This document shows positions 35,188 through 44,456 of a stretch of DNA of 64,000 nt, one piece after another. Position 1 is the first letter of the stretch; each line of letters begins with the position of its first letter. Both the position numbers and the translations under genes were made by a program. Source of the stretch: Caulobacteraceae bacterium (GTDB lineage: Bacteria > Pseudomonadota > Alphaproteobacteria > Caulobacterales > Aquidulcibacteraceae); the NCBI GenBank assembly GCA_009773335.1, contig WRPF01000013.1, forward strand, positions 1-64,000. The letters run 5' to 3'. The notes beneath the pieces are model-generated. The model was not told the DNA's origin, did not search any database, and was given only the letters and a program-made list of their open reading frames with translations.

Positions 35188-37317
35188 GTGTTTGATAGGG
35201 TCAACAGCGAACTCTCGATTGGCGCCCGGTTGGCACTCGTATCGGCGCTGTTTGTCGGCTCATCGGCGATCGTGACGGGGCTTCTGGTCAAGAACGCGCT
35301 CGATGATCTGTCCTTCTCCGGGAAGGAACTCGATGGCGCCAGCCATCTTGCACTCGTGTGGGACGCGGTCGAGGCGGCGCCGGAAAAAACAGCCTCCATG
35401 CTCGCTGCGGGCGGCAAGAATGATGAACGCTTCGCTTCGGCGGACGAAGCCGCCGCCTTCATCGCTGCGGAGCCCGGCGGCGAACGGATGTCCGCCGCGG
35501 CCAGTTACATCGTCGCCATCGGCGACGGCTCGAACCTGACGCTCGATCCCGATCTCGACAGTTTCTACGCGATGGACGCCATTGTCGTGCGCCTGCCGAG
35601 CGTCCTGCTCGACATGCAGACGCTCAACGCAGCGCTCACCTCGTCCGCCGAGCCGGCGCAGAAGGGGCGTGACATCGCTGTCGCCATCGACCGGCTGCAA
35701 CGCAGTCGCGACCAGGCGCTTGGATCGATGGCGGCGGCGGTCGCCAACAACAAGAATGGTTCTCTGGGCAAGACGCTCGCTGCGCCTGCGGATGCGTTGA
35801 GGGCTTCGACCGATTCGTTGCTGCACGTCGCCCGCCAGGCGATCGACACGGGCGTCGCGGGTTCCGCAGATTTCGACGGCGCGGAGAACATGACGAACGC
35901 CGCGTGGGCGGCATCGCATGACGGACTTGAAGCGCTTCTGAAGGCCCGCATCGACCGCATTCAGGGCGCCTTGCTCGCCGAGCTGCTGATCGCCGTTCTG
36001 AGCGCCATCCTGGCGGCGTTCGTTTCGCTGCTGATTGCGCGCGGCCTCTCGGGCCGCCTTTCGGCGTTGCTCGCCGTCATGGACAGTCTGCGCGAGTCCA
36101 ACGCCACAGTCACCGTGCCGTATCTCTCCGATCGCCACGAAACCGGCAAGATCGCCTCGACGCTGGAGCTCTTCCGCACGCGCATCATCGAGCGTGAAGC
36201 TGAGCAGCGGAAGGTCGAGGCCGACAAGGTCGCGGCGGAGCGCGCACGCCGGGAAGCTGAAGAGGCCGCGCTCGGGCGCGAACGTGCGACAGTTGTGGGG
36301 TCCATTGGCGAAGGTCTCTCGGCGCTGGCGGCGGGCGATCTGACTTATCGCCTCGATCACGACATGCCGGCCGCCTACGCACAGCTCCAGTCGGACTTCA
36401 ACGCGGCGGTGTCCCAGTTGCAGGAGACAATGAAAACCGTTGCGGCCAACGTTACCGGCATCAGGTCCGGGGCGAACGAGATCGGCCAGGCGGCCGACGA
36501 CCTCTCGCGGCGCACCGAACAGCAGGCGGCCGCCATCGAGGAAACGGCCGCCGCGCTGGATGAGATCACCGCGACTGTGCGCAAGTCCGCCGAGAGCGCC
36601 GCGCGTGCAAACTCGGTCGTGGCGTCCGCGCGGTCGGATGCCGAAGTCAGCGGCGCCGTGGTGCGCGAAGCGGTCTGCGCCATGGGCGAGATCGAGCGTT
36701 CTGCGAACCAGATATCGCAGATCATCGGCGTCATCGACGAAATCGCCTTCCAGACCAATCTTCTGGCTCTCAATGCGGGTGTCGAGGCGGCGCGCGCCGG
36801 CGACGCGGGCAGGGGATTCGCGGTCGTCGCTTCCGAAGTGCGCGCACTCGCGCAGCGCTCGTCGGACGCTGCCCGGGAAATCAAGACGCTCATCTCCGCG
36901 AGCACGGGACATGTCGGTTCGGGGGTGCGGCTCGTCGACAAGACGGGCGCTGCGCTTCAGGAAATCATCGGCCGCGTGACGGAGATAAACGACCTCGTCT
37001 CCGAGATCGCGGCGTCGGCGAAGGAACAGTCCACGGCGCTGCAGGAAGTGAATACTGCGGTCAACCAGATGGACCAGGTGACGCAACAGAACGCGGCGAT
37101 GGTCGAGGAATCCACTGCGGCCAGCCATTCGCTCACACAGGAAGCGGCGGAGCTCACCCGTCTCATTTCCGGCTTTCGCGTCGCAAACGCGGAAGCCCCC
37201 CGCGCCACGCGGGCGCCGCCGGTCGTTGCGCAACAGAAGCGTGTCGCAGCATTCGCTGCGTCGCAGGCCGGCGTCCCGCTCAAGATGCGCGCGCCGGATG
37301 ATTGGGAAGAGTTCTAG
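35188..37317 (+). CDS. methyl-accepting chemotaxis protein 1 (membrane-bound, WEEF tail)
   Basis: This receptor of about 709 residues has TM1 LALVSALFVGSSAIVTGLLV, an extracytoplasmic helical sensor of ~240 residues, TM2 LLIAVLSAILAAFVSLLIA, a HAMP domain and a cytoplasmic signalling hairpin. The hairpin tip is [21 protein letters not shown], and [16 protein letters not shown] marks the methylation region. It ends APDDWEEF, a CheR/CheB-tethering type pentapeptide. A GTG at 35188 with GGAGAG 5 bp upstream is preferred over the TTG at 35173. It stands directly before the cheR remnant and cheB of che copy 1. Confidence 0.94.
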   Translation: MFDRVNSELSIGARLALVSALFVGSSAIVTGLLVKNALDDLSFSGKELDGASHLALVWDAVEAAPEKTASMLAAGGKNDERFASADEAAAFIAAEPGGERMSAAASYIVAIGDGSNLTLDPDLDSFYAMDAIVVRLPSVLLDMQTLNAALTSSAEPAQKGRDIAVAIDRLQRSRDQALGSMAAAVANNKNGSLGKTLAAPADALRASTDSLLHVARQAIDTGVAGSADFDGAENMTNAAWAASHDGLEALLKARIDRIQGALLAELLIAVLSAILAAFVSLLIARGLSGRLSALLAVMDSLRESNATVTVPYLSDRHETGKIASTLELFRTRIIEREAEQRKVEADKVAAERARREAEEAALGRERATVVGSIGEGLSALAAGDLTYRLDHDMPAAYAQLQSDFNAAVSQLQETMKTVAANVTGIRSGANEIGQAADDLSRRTEQQAAAIEETAAALDEITATVRKSAESAARANSVVASARSDAEVSGAVVREAVCAMGEIERSANQISQIIGVIDEIAFQTNLLALNAGVEAARAGDAGRGFAVVASEVRALAQRSSDAAREIKTLISASTGHVGSGVRLVDKTGAALQEIIGRVTEINDLVSEIAASAKEQSTALQEVNTAVNQMDQVTQQNAAMVEESTAASHSLTQEAAELTRLISGFRVANAEAPRATRAPPVVAQQKRVAAFAASQAGVPLKMRAPDDWEEF

Positions 37318-37348
37318 GCGTGTGACAGATGACGGAAATCCGCAAAGC

Positions 37349-37462
37349 CCGGCGGGTCGGCCTGCTGGTCGGTGCGGAGTCGGACACTCCGCGCGCGTCA
37401 ATGACCGCGACCGCGTGAGCAACGGCCTGACGATCTGCAGGCTCGATGGAGGTGCGAAGTGA
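37349..37462 (+). pseudogene. remnant of cheR (last ~37 codons) in che copy 1
   Basis: The frame ending at TGA 37460-37462 reads VGHSARV ... [13 protein letters not shown]. The intact cheR at 50.2 kb ends VGHSERV ... [15 protein letters not shown] count 16 identities over about 30 aligned positions by hand. The remnant's stop overlaps the cheB start (GTGA), as the intact cheR stop does (ATGA). Everything upstream in cheR, with cheX, cheYI, cheA and cheW, is missing; mcp1 ends only ~30 bp before. Confidence 0.75.
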
Positions 37463-38499
37463 GCAAGGTCCGCGTTCTTGTTGTCGACGATTCACCGACC
37501 ATGCGCGGTCTTATTTCCGCAGCCTTGCGCGCCGATCCGGACATCGAGGTCGTCGGCGGGGCAGGCGACCCCCTTGAGGCGCGCGAAGCCATCAAGCGGC
37601 TCAACCCGGACGTCATCACGCTCGATGTCGAAATGCCGAAGATGAGCGGCGTCGAGTTTCTCGAAAAGATCATGCGACTGCGACCCATGCCGGTCATCAT
37701 GGTGTCGACGCTTACCAGCGCCGGCGCCGAGACCGCGCTGAGGGCGCTCGAGATCGGCGCGTTCGATTGCGTGGGAAAGGCGCTGGATGGCCCGCAGAAA
37801 GATGCGTTTGCGGGCTTGCCTGAGATAGTGAAGGCGGCTGCAAAAGCGCACGTGCGCGCGTCAACGGACGCTCGTCCCGCCGCGCTGCAACGCACGTCAT
37901 TCGCGCCGGACAACAAGATCGTGGCCATCGGCGCCTCCACCGGCGGCGTCGAAGCGTTGCTGACCGTGCTTTCGAGTTTTCCAGAGAACTGTCCGCCGAC
38001 GGTCATCACCCAGCACATGCCGGCCAATTTCACCCGCAGCTTCGCGGTGCGACTTGATCGCACCTGCAAGCCTCGCGTGAGCGAAGCCGTGGATGGGGCT
38101 CTGTTGCGGGAGGGGCAGGTCTATCTCGCGCCGGGCGGCGAGACCCATCTCGAGGTGTCGAGAAGCGGCGGCGGGCTCGCGTGCCGGCTCACACGCGACG
38201 ATCTCGTGAGTGGGCACCGTCCGTCAGTCGACGTGCTGTTCCGCTCGGTTGCGGCCAGCGTCGGGCCCCGCGGGGTCGGCGCCATCCTGACGGGCATGGG
38301 GCGGGACGGCGCCGCCGGGCTCAAGGCGATGCGCGATGCCGGAGGTCACACCTTCGGCCAGGATGAGGGAAGTTGCGTCGTGTACGGCATGCCGCGCGCT
38401 GCGTTCGAAGACGGGGCCGTGATCAGGCAGCTGCCGCTCGGCCGGATCGGCGATGCGATTCTCGACAAGTGTACCCGGGTTCTCAGGGAGAGTGCGTGA
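37459..38499 (+). CDS. cheB: chemotaxis methylesterase/deamidase CheB, copy 1
   Basis: This 346-residue protein has an N-terminal receiver ([13 protein letters not shown], phospho-acceptor in [13 protein letters not shown], Lys in CVGKAL) and a C-terminal methylesterase. The catalytic residues are Ser in [12 protein letters not shown], His in [14 protein letters not shown] and Asp in [10 protein letters not shown]. The GTG start has GGAGG 6 bp upstream. It removes methyl groups from MCP glutamates. It is very similar to copy 2 at 50.2 kb. Copy 1 has no intact cheR or cheA of its own, so its phosphate must come from the CheA at 46.7 kb or elsewhere. Confidence 0.95.
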   Translation: MSKVRVLVVDDSPTMRGLISAALRADPDIEVVGGAGDPLEAREAIKRLNPDVITLDVEMPKMSGVEFLEKIMRLRPMPVIMVSTLTSAGAETALRALEIGAFDCVGKALDGPQKDAFAGLPEIVKAAAKAHVRASTDARPAALQRTSFAPDNKIVAIGASTGGVEALLTVLSSFPENCPPTVITQHMPANFTRSFAVRLDRTCKPRVSEAVDGALLREGQVYLAPGGETHLEVSRSGGGLACRLTRDDLVSGHRPSVDVLFRSVAASVGPRGVGAILTGMGRDGAAGLKAMRDAGGHTFGQDEGSCVVYGMPRAAFEDGAVIRQLPLGRIGDAILDKCTRVLRESA

Positions 38500-38667
38500 T
38501 GCCGGCTCCGCCGATGCAGGGCGTCCTTCGTCATGCTTGACGGTCGTGCCGACGCCGACCTTGGCCAGCGAACGCGCCAGTTCGGCGTTAACAATTATTG
38601 TGTAAAATCATCTACAGTGCAGATGCTTCGCGAGAAGATTGAAGACGTGTTCGGCAGGCTGACATGA
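38500..38667 (+). pseudogene. remnant of cheYII in che copy 1
   Basis: The frame directly after the cheB stop, closing at TGA 38665-38667, contains FVMLDGRADADLGQR, QFGVNNYCVK and REKIEDVFGRLT. The intact cheYII at 51.3 kb has FIMLTGRADKDLVQR, QFGANNYLVK and KEKIEQVFGVLT. Over the last 41 residues 27 are identical by hand count. The first ~75 codons, including the phospho-acceptor Asp, are gone. A 44-codon product from ATG 38533 is conceivable but could not be phosphorylated. The stop overlaps the cheD start, as in copy 2. Confidence 0.85.
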
Positions 38668-39233
38668 CGAGGAGCGCCGCGCTGGCCATCGAGGAGGCGG
38701 TAGATCGCAGCAACGTGATTCACGTCATTCAGGGCGAGTCTCACGTTTCGGCCGATCCATTGGCGTTGATGACGACGGTCCTTGGATCGTGCGTCGCGGC
38801 TTGCCTGTTCGATCAGCGCGCCGGTGTCGGCGGCATGAACCATTTCCTGCTGCCGGGCGACAACGGCGGTGATGAGAATCTGCGCTATGGCGTCCACGCC
38901 ATGGAACTGCTGATCAACGGCCTGCTGCGGCTGGGCGCGCGCCGTGAAAATCTGCGAGCGAAGCTGTTCGGCGGGGCGCGCATGGTGGCGGGTCTTTCGG
39001 ATATTGGCGCCAAGAATGCCGCTTTCGCCAACGAGTTTCTTGCGCGCGAAGGGCTCGTGTGTGTCGGCGGCAGCCTCGGCGGCGACCACGCGCGCCGGAT
39101 CCAGTTCTGGCCGACGACGGGACGTGCGCGCCAGATCTATCCTTCGACGGCGCCCCGTCAGGTATTTGAAACCGAGTTGCGAGAAAAGACGGCCAAACCG
39201 GCGGCCGACTCCGGCGATCTGGAGTTGTTCTAG
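38664..39233 (+). CDS. cheD: receptor glutamine deamidase CheD, copy 1 (catalytically intact)
   Basis: This 189-residue CheD deamidates MCP glutamines. The catalytic triad is visible as Thr37, Cys43 (TTVLGSCVAACLFD) and His60 (GGMNHFLLPG), with the same spacing as T21/C27/H44 of Thermotoga CheD. The rest (LRYGVHAMELLINGLL, KLFGGARM, VGGSLGGDHARRI) is canonical. It overlaps the cheYII remnant by 4 bp. It is the only complete cheD in the window, because copy 2 is internally deleted. Confidence 0.94.
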   Translation: MTRSAALAIEEAVDRSNVIHVIQGESHVSADPLALMTTVLGSCVAACLFDQRAGVGGMNHFLLPGDNGGDENLRYGVHAMELLINGLLRLGARRENLRAKLFGGARMVAGLSDIGAKNAAFANEFLAREGLVCVGGSLGGDHARRIQFWPTTGRARQIYPSTAPRQVFETELREKTAKPAADSGDLELF

Positions 39234-39235
39234 CC

Positions 39236-39372
39236 ATGCCGTCGCAACCGCTCGTCCGGACCAACGCCGCCAGCGTGACCTTGAGCGCACGGCCGGTGTC
39301 GTGGCGCTTGAAGGCGTCGCCGGGACGCGGGACGGGCGCGACCTCTTTGAACTACTTCAGGCTTTGACATGA
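39236..39372 (+). pseudogene. remnant of cheU in che copy 1
   Basis: The slot held by cheU in copy 2 contains only ~135 bp here. The frame closing at TGA 39370-39372 reads LERTAGVVALEGVAG ... DLFELLQALT, resembling ELANASGVCIGLEGSV ... LIRELQHLDV of CheU. The other frame from ATG 39236 begins MPSQPLV, like MSAKPLV of CheU. This fits a cheU with a frameshift and a large 3' deletion. The support is weaker than for the cheR and cheY remnants. Confidence 0.55.
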
Positions 39373-39974
39373 GCAAGCGATCACTGGATCCCAACCGCAA
39401 GGTCAATCTTGAGAACGTCACTGTGCTGGTCATGGATGGCAGTTCCCACGGTCTGGAAATCCTGTCGCAGATTCTTGCGGGCTTCGGCGTACGGACCCTG
39501 CTGCGCGCCAGCTCCCTGGAGGAGGCGCGCAGGTTCACGGAGAAGGCGCCCATCGATCTCATCGTGGCGGATCCCGACGTCCCCGGCGAGGATGGCTACG
39601 ATTTCCTGCGCGATCTTCGCCGGTCCAAGCGCCAGCCGAACTGCTATGTGCCGATCGTTCTGGTAACGGGTCACACCAGGGATTCAAACATCAAGCGGGC
39701 GCGCGATATCGGCGCCAACATGATCGTAGCCAAGCCTGTTTCCTCGAAAGTGCTGTTCGAACGGATCCTCTGGGTCGCTGCGGATCCGCGTCCGTTCGTC
39801 GAACTGGATCACTATGTGGGCCCCGATCGCCGGTTCAAGTTTACCGGACCGCCGCCGGGGACGGACGGGCGCCGCGAGGCCGATCTTCCGTCCGTTGTCG
39901 GTGATGCCGCTGCGCCGAACATGTCCCAATCGGAAGTCGATACGTTCATGAAGCCGCAAAAGGTCTCCCTATGA
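39369..39974 (+). CDS. CheYIII-type response regulator with C-terminal extension, copy 1
   Basis: This 201-residue protein has a receiver domain (residues ~15-135) with phospho-acceptor Asp68 in IDLIVADPDVPGEDG, Thr in IVLVTGHT and Lys in IVAKPVS. The usual acidic pair is reduced to one Asp (VLVMDGSS). A tail carries an arginine-rich GPDRRFKFTG...GRRE and ends MSQSEVDTFMKPQKVSL. Position and tail match cheYIII of the Caulobacter che operon and the copy at 52.4 kb. It overlaps cheE by ATGA. Confidence 0.88.
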   Translation: MSKRSLDPNRKVNLENVTVLVMDGSSHGLEILSQILAGFGVRTLLRASSLEEARRFTEKAPIDLIVADPDVPGEDGYDFLRDLRRSKRQPNCYVPIVLVTGHTRDSNIKRARDIGANMIVAKPVSSKVLFERILWVAADPRPFVELDHYVGPDRRFKFTGPPPGTDGRREADLPSVVGDAAAPNMSQSEVDTFMKPQKVSL

Positions 39975-40459
39975 CGGGCGTGAAGAAGTTCTGGCCGAAG
40001 AACCGCCTGAAGGAACTCGTCGCCGCTCCCGGCGGCATCCGCGCGAGCGATGCGGTGGCGCGCGCCGAGGAGCGTCTGGAGACCATCAGCGAGTCCTGCC
40101 TCGCCGGGATCGACGCCAAGATCGAGGAACTCAGCGCATTGTCGGTCGCACGTGGCGTGGAGGCGGGGGGCGGACAGGCGATCGACCGGATCTACCAACT
40201 CGCCAATGAGATCTTCGCGGAAGGCGGCGCCTTCGGTCGCGTCGCATTGAGCACTGCCGCGCACAGCCTCTGCGATCTGACCGGGCCGGGCAACGAGAAC
40301 GACGGGGGCGTCTGGGACGCAATCGAGGTTCACGTTCAGTCGATGCGCGTGCTGAGACGAAGCGACGTCGAAACCTCCGACCAGATGTGCCGCGCCGTGC
40401 TTGACGGGCTGCGCGCGGTGTCAAAGCGGTCGCACGATCGCACGGCAGGGCACGGTTGA
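39971..40459 (+). CDS. cheE: CheE-like chemotaxis protein, copy 1
   Basis: This 162-residue, mostly helical protein has FWPKNRLKELVAAPGGIRASDAVARAEERLETI near the N-terminus and an Asp/Glu-rich middle. No enzymatic motif is visible. It is translationally coupled to the CheYIII gene, exactly as in copy 2, whose CheE shares the YPK.RL...P.GI....AV.RA pattern. The name follows position in the Caulobacter-type operon; the biochemical role is not clear. Confidence 0.75.
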   Translation: MTGVKKFWPKNRLKELVAAPGGIRASDAVARAEERLETISESCLAGIDAKIEELSALSVARGVEAGGGQAIDRIYQLANEIFAEGGAFGRVALSTAAHSLCDLTGPGNENDGGVWDAIEVHVQSMRVLRRSDVETSDQMCRAVLDGLRAVSKRSHDRTAGHG

Positions 40460-40819
40460 TCGTCGGTTCTGGACCAACTGGTCGTGCGATTTTCACCCTT
40501 CTCCGGATGACGTTCTGGAGCTGTCCAGATGCGCGTGCGCCATGGCGTGCACTTCGGCGCCAATTTTCCCGCACCGTGACATTTGCGCCATCGCAATTCG
40601 CTCTGGACCCGGACCCAGTATGGGTGTGCTTTCGCTACGCATGGCTTCGTCTGCGTCTGTCGGAACAGACCGGACACGCAGCGGGAATGGGCGCGAACAC
40701 ATTGTATTCGGACAACTTTAACCATGCTAAGTGCTGAGTTTACCACGCCCGCCGATGGCGCGCCGAATGGCGGCCTTGGCGCGATACCGACAAATCAGCG
40801 AACAGTTGGCGGATTGCCC
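40460..40819. other. 360-bp intergenic region after che copy 1
   Basis: This lies between cheE and the LuxR-type regulator. An upstream ATG at 40724, in frame with the regulator, would use the last ~95 bp as coding, but has no ribosome site. No convincing promoter, repeat or residual che sequence was seen. Confidence 0.5.
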
Positions 40820-41452
40820 ATGGGGATAGCTACCGCACTCATCGTCGATGACCACGAGCTCTTTCGCGGCGGCCTGAAGCTGTTGCTGAACGAGATGGTG
40901 GGCTTTGAGCACATTGTCGAAGTGGGGAATTTCGAGCAGGCGCAGGATGTGATCGTCGCCGGCCTTTCCCCTGATCTCGTGACATTCGATCTGAGCATGC
41001 CCGGATTGTCTGGCGAGGAAGGTTTGGCGGCGCTGGCGGATGCGCTCCCGAACGCACGGCTGGTCGTGATCGCGGGCTCGGAGCGCCGCGAGGACATACT
41101 TGGCGCCCTGGGCGCCGGCGCGCACGGCTATATACCCAAGAGTCTCGGAGCGGCCGAAACGGCCGCCGCCCTTCGCGATGTGCTCGCCGGGCGGATTTTC
41201 GTGCCGAAGGTCCTCAATCGCGGCGATCAGGCTCTCCCGCAGCCGCATGTTGCGGGCACAGGACTGCTGAAGGGATATTCCTTCACCGCGCGGCAGCGCA
41301 GCGTGGTCGATTGCCTGCTGACGGGCGCGTCAACACGGAAGATCGCGGCGGATCTTGGCCTCGCGGAAGGCACCGTGAAGATTCACCTCGCCGCCATCTT
41401 CCGTATCGTCGGCGTACACTCACGCGCGGAAGTCATCGCGAAGTTGAAATAG
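40820..41452 (+). CDS. NarL/LuxR-family response regulator
   Basis: This is a 210-residue regulator. The receiver has acidic residues in ALIVDDHELF, phospho-acceptor Asp in LVTFDLSMPGLSG and Lys in GYIPKSLG, with Ala-Gly replacing the usual Thr/Ser region (VVIAGSE). The LuxR helix-turn-helix is FTARQRSVVDCLLTGASTRKIAADLGLAEGTVKIHLAAIFR. It is DNA-binding and probably phosphorylated. No full kinase lies adjacent; the convergent neighbour is an isolated DHp-domain protein. The start could also be 40724. Confidence 0.9.
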   Translation: MGIATALIVDDHELFRGGLKLLLNEMVGFEHIVEVGNFEQAQDVIVAGLSPDLVTFDLSMPGLSGEEGLAALADALPNARLVVIAGSERREDILGALGAGAHGYIPKSLGAAETAAALRDVLAGRIFVPKVLNRGDQALPQPHVAGTGLLKGYSFTARQRSVVDCLLTGASTRKIAADLGLAEGTVKIHLAAIFRIVGVHSRAEVIAKLK

Positions 41453-41561
41453 CCCCGCTCAAAATGAGGGGTTTCGCACGCTCGGCCCGGCGACCGGTCG
41501 TTTCGATCATCGCCGTCGGCGTTGATTGCACCCTCGATCAGCGGGCGCCTGAAGCCCGTCC

Positions 41562-41894
41562 TTAGGTGCTCGCCTTCACGGCGCGCCCACCTTCGCGCGC
41601 CGGAGGCGTGCTCACACCCTGCGCCAGATCTGACAGACGGGCGTGCAGGTCAGCGACGGCGAGATGGAGACGCGCGACGATTTCGCGCGCATCTTCCGTC
41701 TCGATCCGGCGTGAAATCGCCGAGGCGTAAAGTTCGATCGCCTGGATGGGCTGGCGCACGTCGTGCACGCGCGCAGCGATCTCCTGCGTAGCGCGTTCGC
41801 GGGCGCGTCGGTGCAGGCGCCCGGTCCACGCATAAGAAACAAGAAATCCGAATGTCGCTGACGCCGATGCGACGGCCAACATCAACGCGATCAT
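41562..41894 (-). CDS. membrane-anchored orphan histidine-kinase DHp domain, no ATPase domain
   Basis: This is a 110-residue protein. The ATG at 41894 follows GGAGGGAG, a strong ribosome site; longer frames from 42068 have none. One N-terminal membrane helix (MIALMLAVASASATFGFLVSYAW) leads into a dimerization helix with RVHDVRQPIQAIELYASAI, the H-D-x-R-Q-P phospho-acceptor motif of kinases that pair with LuxR-type regulators. A second helix (RLHLAVADLHARLSDL) completes a four-helix-bundle half. It then ends at VKAST, with no N, G1 or G2 boxes. It could be a phosphotransfer or decoy protein, or the start of a decayed kinase. Confidence 0.7.
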   Translation of the reverse strand: MIALMLAVASASATFGFLVSYAWTGRLHRRARERATQEIAARVHDVRQPIQAIELYASAISRRIETEDAREIVARLHLAVADLHARLSDLAQGVSTPPAREGGRAVKAST

Positions 41895-42511
41895 TTCCGC
41901 TCCCTCCGCCCCGAGCAGCAATGGCGCGCGGCTGTCGTCCATCGCAGCAGGCCATGTCCACCCGAAAGGTGGCATGGAGACAGCCGGCGTAGCGATAGGG
42001 GCATAGAGCACATTACCTATGACGAACAGCTTGAGGTGCGCGTCACACGAGTAGCCACCGCATGCCATGTAGATACGTACATCGGACTAAAAGCGCGCCG
42101 ATCCATTCGGCAATTGGCGATTTTGTGTTTGTTTACCACTGCCGACTACCAGAGTCGCAATATGGTTATTCTGGTTCGAGGTCTCGGTGAATAGCGCAAC
42201 TGGCGCAGGACTTTTGGCGACCCGTGTGGCCGGCATCGGCGGGCTCGCGCAATCGCCTGGCCTTGACGCCGGTCTCGTGGGCGATCCCTCGCGTCGGAGC
42301 GCGCAGGGCGGGATTTTTTCCGCGGAACGCGCGCCGATGGGGGCGGGGGGCGAAGGCCGCCGCGCCGGCGGTCACCTAACCCCGCAACCGGACTTTCACG
42401 ATTTCCCCAATCCCCCGGCGGACTCTTCGCGCGAAGGGGGGTGGATCGGGATTCCCAGATTCACGGTGGAACTCAACTAACGCCTCGGTGGGACGGGGAG
42501 CGGAGCAAAGA
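41895..42511. other. 617-bp intergenic region before mcp2
   Basis: It separates the DHp gene from mcp2 and should contain both promoters. An open frame at 42187-42480 (GTG start, GAGG nearby, 97 residues, Gly/Arg-rich, no recognisable motif) is doubtful. No clear sigma-70, sigma-54 or CtrA site was found by eye. Residual kinase ATPase-domain sequence was not recognised. Confidence 0.45.
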
Positions 42512-44425
42512 ATGTCGGTGACAAACAAGCACAGTCTGGAGCGAAAGGCCGTCATCGCCGGCGGAGCGCTCGTTTCCCTGTTCGCCGTTTCCGGCGGGGC
42601 GGGCCTCCTGTCGACCTTCCTGCTCGGCTCTGGACTGCATGCCGTCGAGAAGTCCGGGGCGGCGCTCGAAAATCACCTCACGGCGGACATGATGCATGAT
42701 GCGCTGCGGTCCGATGTGCTCATGTCGCTTGTGGCGAACGACCCGACCTTCGGCATTTCATACGCCGAGGTCGAGGCTGACCTCAAGGCGCACGCCCGCG
42801 AGCTGACCGGTCGTATCGCGTCGAACGAAGGACTTGTAAAGGGCGATGCTCGCGCCGCCGTCGGTGCGGTCGCGACGCCGCTGGCTGAATACGTCAGGTT
42901 CGCGAGCGACATGGTCGAACTTGCCGGCTCCGATCCTGTGGCGGCGCGGGCGCGGTTGCCGGATTTCCAGGTGAAGTTCGAGGCGCTTGAAAAGGCGATG
43001 GCCGAAGCAAGCGACGCCATTGCCGCCGACGGTGAGCGCACCGCGAGCGCCAGCAGCCTGAGCGCAGAGGTATTCAAGTGGGCGATGATCCTGCTTGCGA
43101 TCGTCGGCGTCGTAGGGTGTGGCGCGCTGATCCATGCAGCAAGGCGGACCCTTGTCCGGCCGCTCCTCGAACTCTGCGAGGCGATGGATCGTCTCACCAA
43201 GGGAGACACCACCATCGACACGGCCCTTGAAGGCCGTGAGGACGAGATCGGCGCCATGGCCCAGGCGGTTGTCGTCTTCCGCGACGCCGCAATCGACAAG
43301 AAGCGTCTTGAAGCGGAGCAGATCGCTGCTGTCGCCCGCGCAGAAGCCGAGCGGATCGCCGCAATCGCCCAGGCTGAAACGCTCGTCGTCGATACCTTCG
43401 GGAAGGGCCTTGAGCGTCTCGCTGGGGGCGAACTTGTGTACCGGATGCACGCCGATCTTCCGCCCGCGTACAAGAAGCTTGAGGCGGACTATAATAACGC
43501 CATGGAGCGTCTGCAGGCGACGATGAAGTCCGTCCTCGCCAACACCGCTGGAATCGGCCTCGGAACGGAGGAAATCGCCCAGGCGTCCGACAATCTCGCC
43601 CGGCGGACGGAGCAGCAGGCGGCATCGCTGGAAGAGACTGCCGCAGCGCTTGACGAGATAACCGCGTCGGTCGGCAAGACGGCGTCCGGCGCGCGCCACG
43701 CGAGCGAAGTGGTCGCTGTCGCGCGTGGTGAGGCGGAGAAGGGCGGCTCGGTCGTTCTCAACGCGGTTCAGGCGATGAGCGCGATTGAAAAGTCCGCGGG
43801 TCAGATTACCCAGATCATCAGCGTCATCGATGAAATCGCCTTTCAGACCAACCTCCTTGCATTGAACGCGGGTGTCGAGGCGGCGCGGGCCGGCGATGCT
43901 GGCCGCGGCTTCGCTGTCGTCGCGCAGGAAGTGCGTGCGCTGGCGCAACGTTCGGCGGACGCCGCCAAGGAGATCAAGTCTCTCATCGCAACGAGTTCAT
44001 CTCAGGTCGACGCGGGCGTGAAGCTGGTCGACCAGACCGGAGAGGCCCTGCAGCGCATCGTCTCGAAGGTTCTGGAAATCGACGGCGTCGTCACGGAAAT
44101 CGCCGCCTCCGCGCAGGAGCAGTCGACTGCGCTCGCGCAGATAAACACCGCTGTGAACCAGATGGACCAGACGACGCAGCAGAATGCGGCGATGGTCGAG
44201 CAGAGCACTGCTGCGACACATTCGCTTCACGCTGAAACCGACGAGCTTGCGCGCCTCATGGCGACCTTCTCGATCGGCGAGGTGTCTGGGCGGCGCGCCG
44301 AGCCGGGGCCGGCGACGCCTGTGTCGCGCGCGCGGCCCGCGCCTGCGCGTCGCTCGCCTCCGCGCAGCAGTGCGATGCCGGCCTCACGTCCGTCCGCAAG
44401 CGCTGACGCGTGGGAAGAGTTCTAG
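42512..44425 (+). CDS. methyl-accepting chemotaxis protein 2 (membrane-bound, WEEF tail)
   Basis: This receptor of about 637 residues starts [20 protein letters not shown]. It has TM1 ([20 protein letters not shown]), a ~160-residue extracytoplasmic helical domain, TM2 ([21 protein letters not shown]), HAMP ([18 protein letters not shown]...EIGAMAQAV) and a signalling domain with [21 protein letters not shown]. It ends SADAWEEF, the tethering pentapeptide. It is followed after 31 bp by mcp3 and may be the first gene of the full che operon. Confidence 0.94.
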   Translation: MSVTNKHSLERKAVIAGGALVSLFAVSGGAGLLSTFLLGSGLHAVEKSGAALENHLTADMMHDALRSDVLMSLVANDPTFGISYAEVEADLKAHARELTGRIASNEGLVKGDARAAVGAVATPLAEYVRFASDMVELAGSDPVAARARLPDFQVKFEALEKAMAEASDAIAADGERTASASSLSAEVFKWAMILLAIVGVVGCGALIHAARRTLVRPLLELCEAMDRLTKGDTTIDTALEGREDEIGAMAQAVVVFRDAAIDKKRLEAEQIAAVARAEAERIAAIAQAETLVVDTFGKGLERLAGGELVYRMHADLPPAYKKLEADYNNAMERLQATMKSVLANTAGIGLGTEEIAQASDNLARRTEQQAASLEETAAALDEITASVGKTASGARHASEVVAVARGEAEKGGSVVLNAVQAMSAIEKSAGQITQIISVIDEIAFQTNLLALNAGVEAARAGDAGRGFAVVAQEVRALAQRSADAAKEIKSLIATSSSQVDAGVKLVDQTGEALQRIVSKVLEIDGVVTEIAASAQEQSTALAQINTAVNQMDQTTQQNAAMVEQSTAATHSLHAETDELARLMATFSIGEVSGRRAEPGPATPVSRARPAPARRSPPRSSAMPASRPSASADAWEEF

Positions 44426-44456
44426 AGTCTGGGTGTGGTTGACGAAGGGCAGAAGC

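Noticed and set aside
42187-42480. 97-codon open frame before mcp2
   Set aside because: It has a GTG start and some ribosome-site similarity, but a Gly/Arg-rich product without motifs; the evidence is too weak for a gene call.
42069-42511. Sigma-54 (TGGC-N-GC) or CtrA (TTAA-N7-TTAA) promoter before mcp2
   Set aside because: Candidate TGGCGC and TTAA words were present, but none had the correct second half and spacing.
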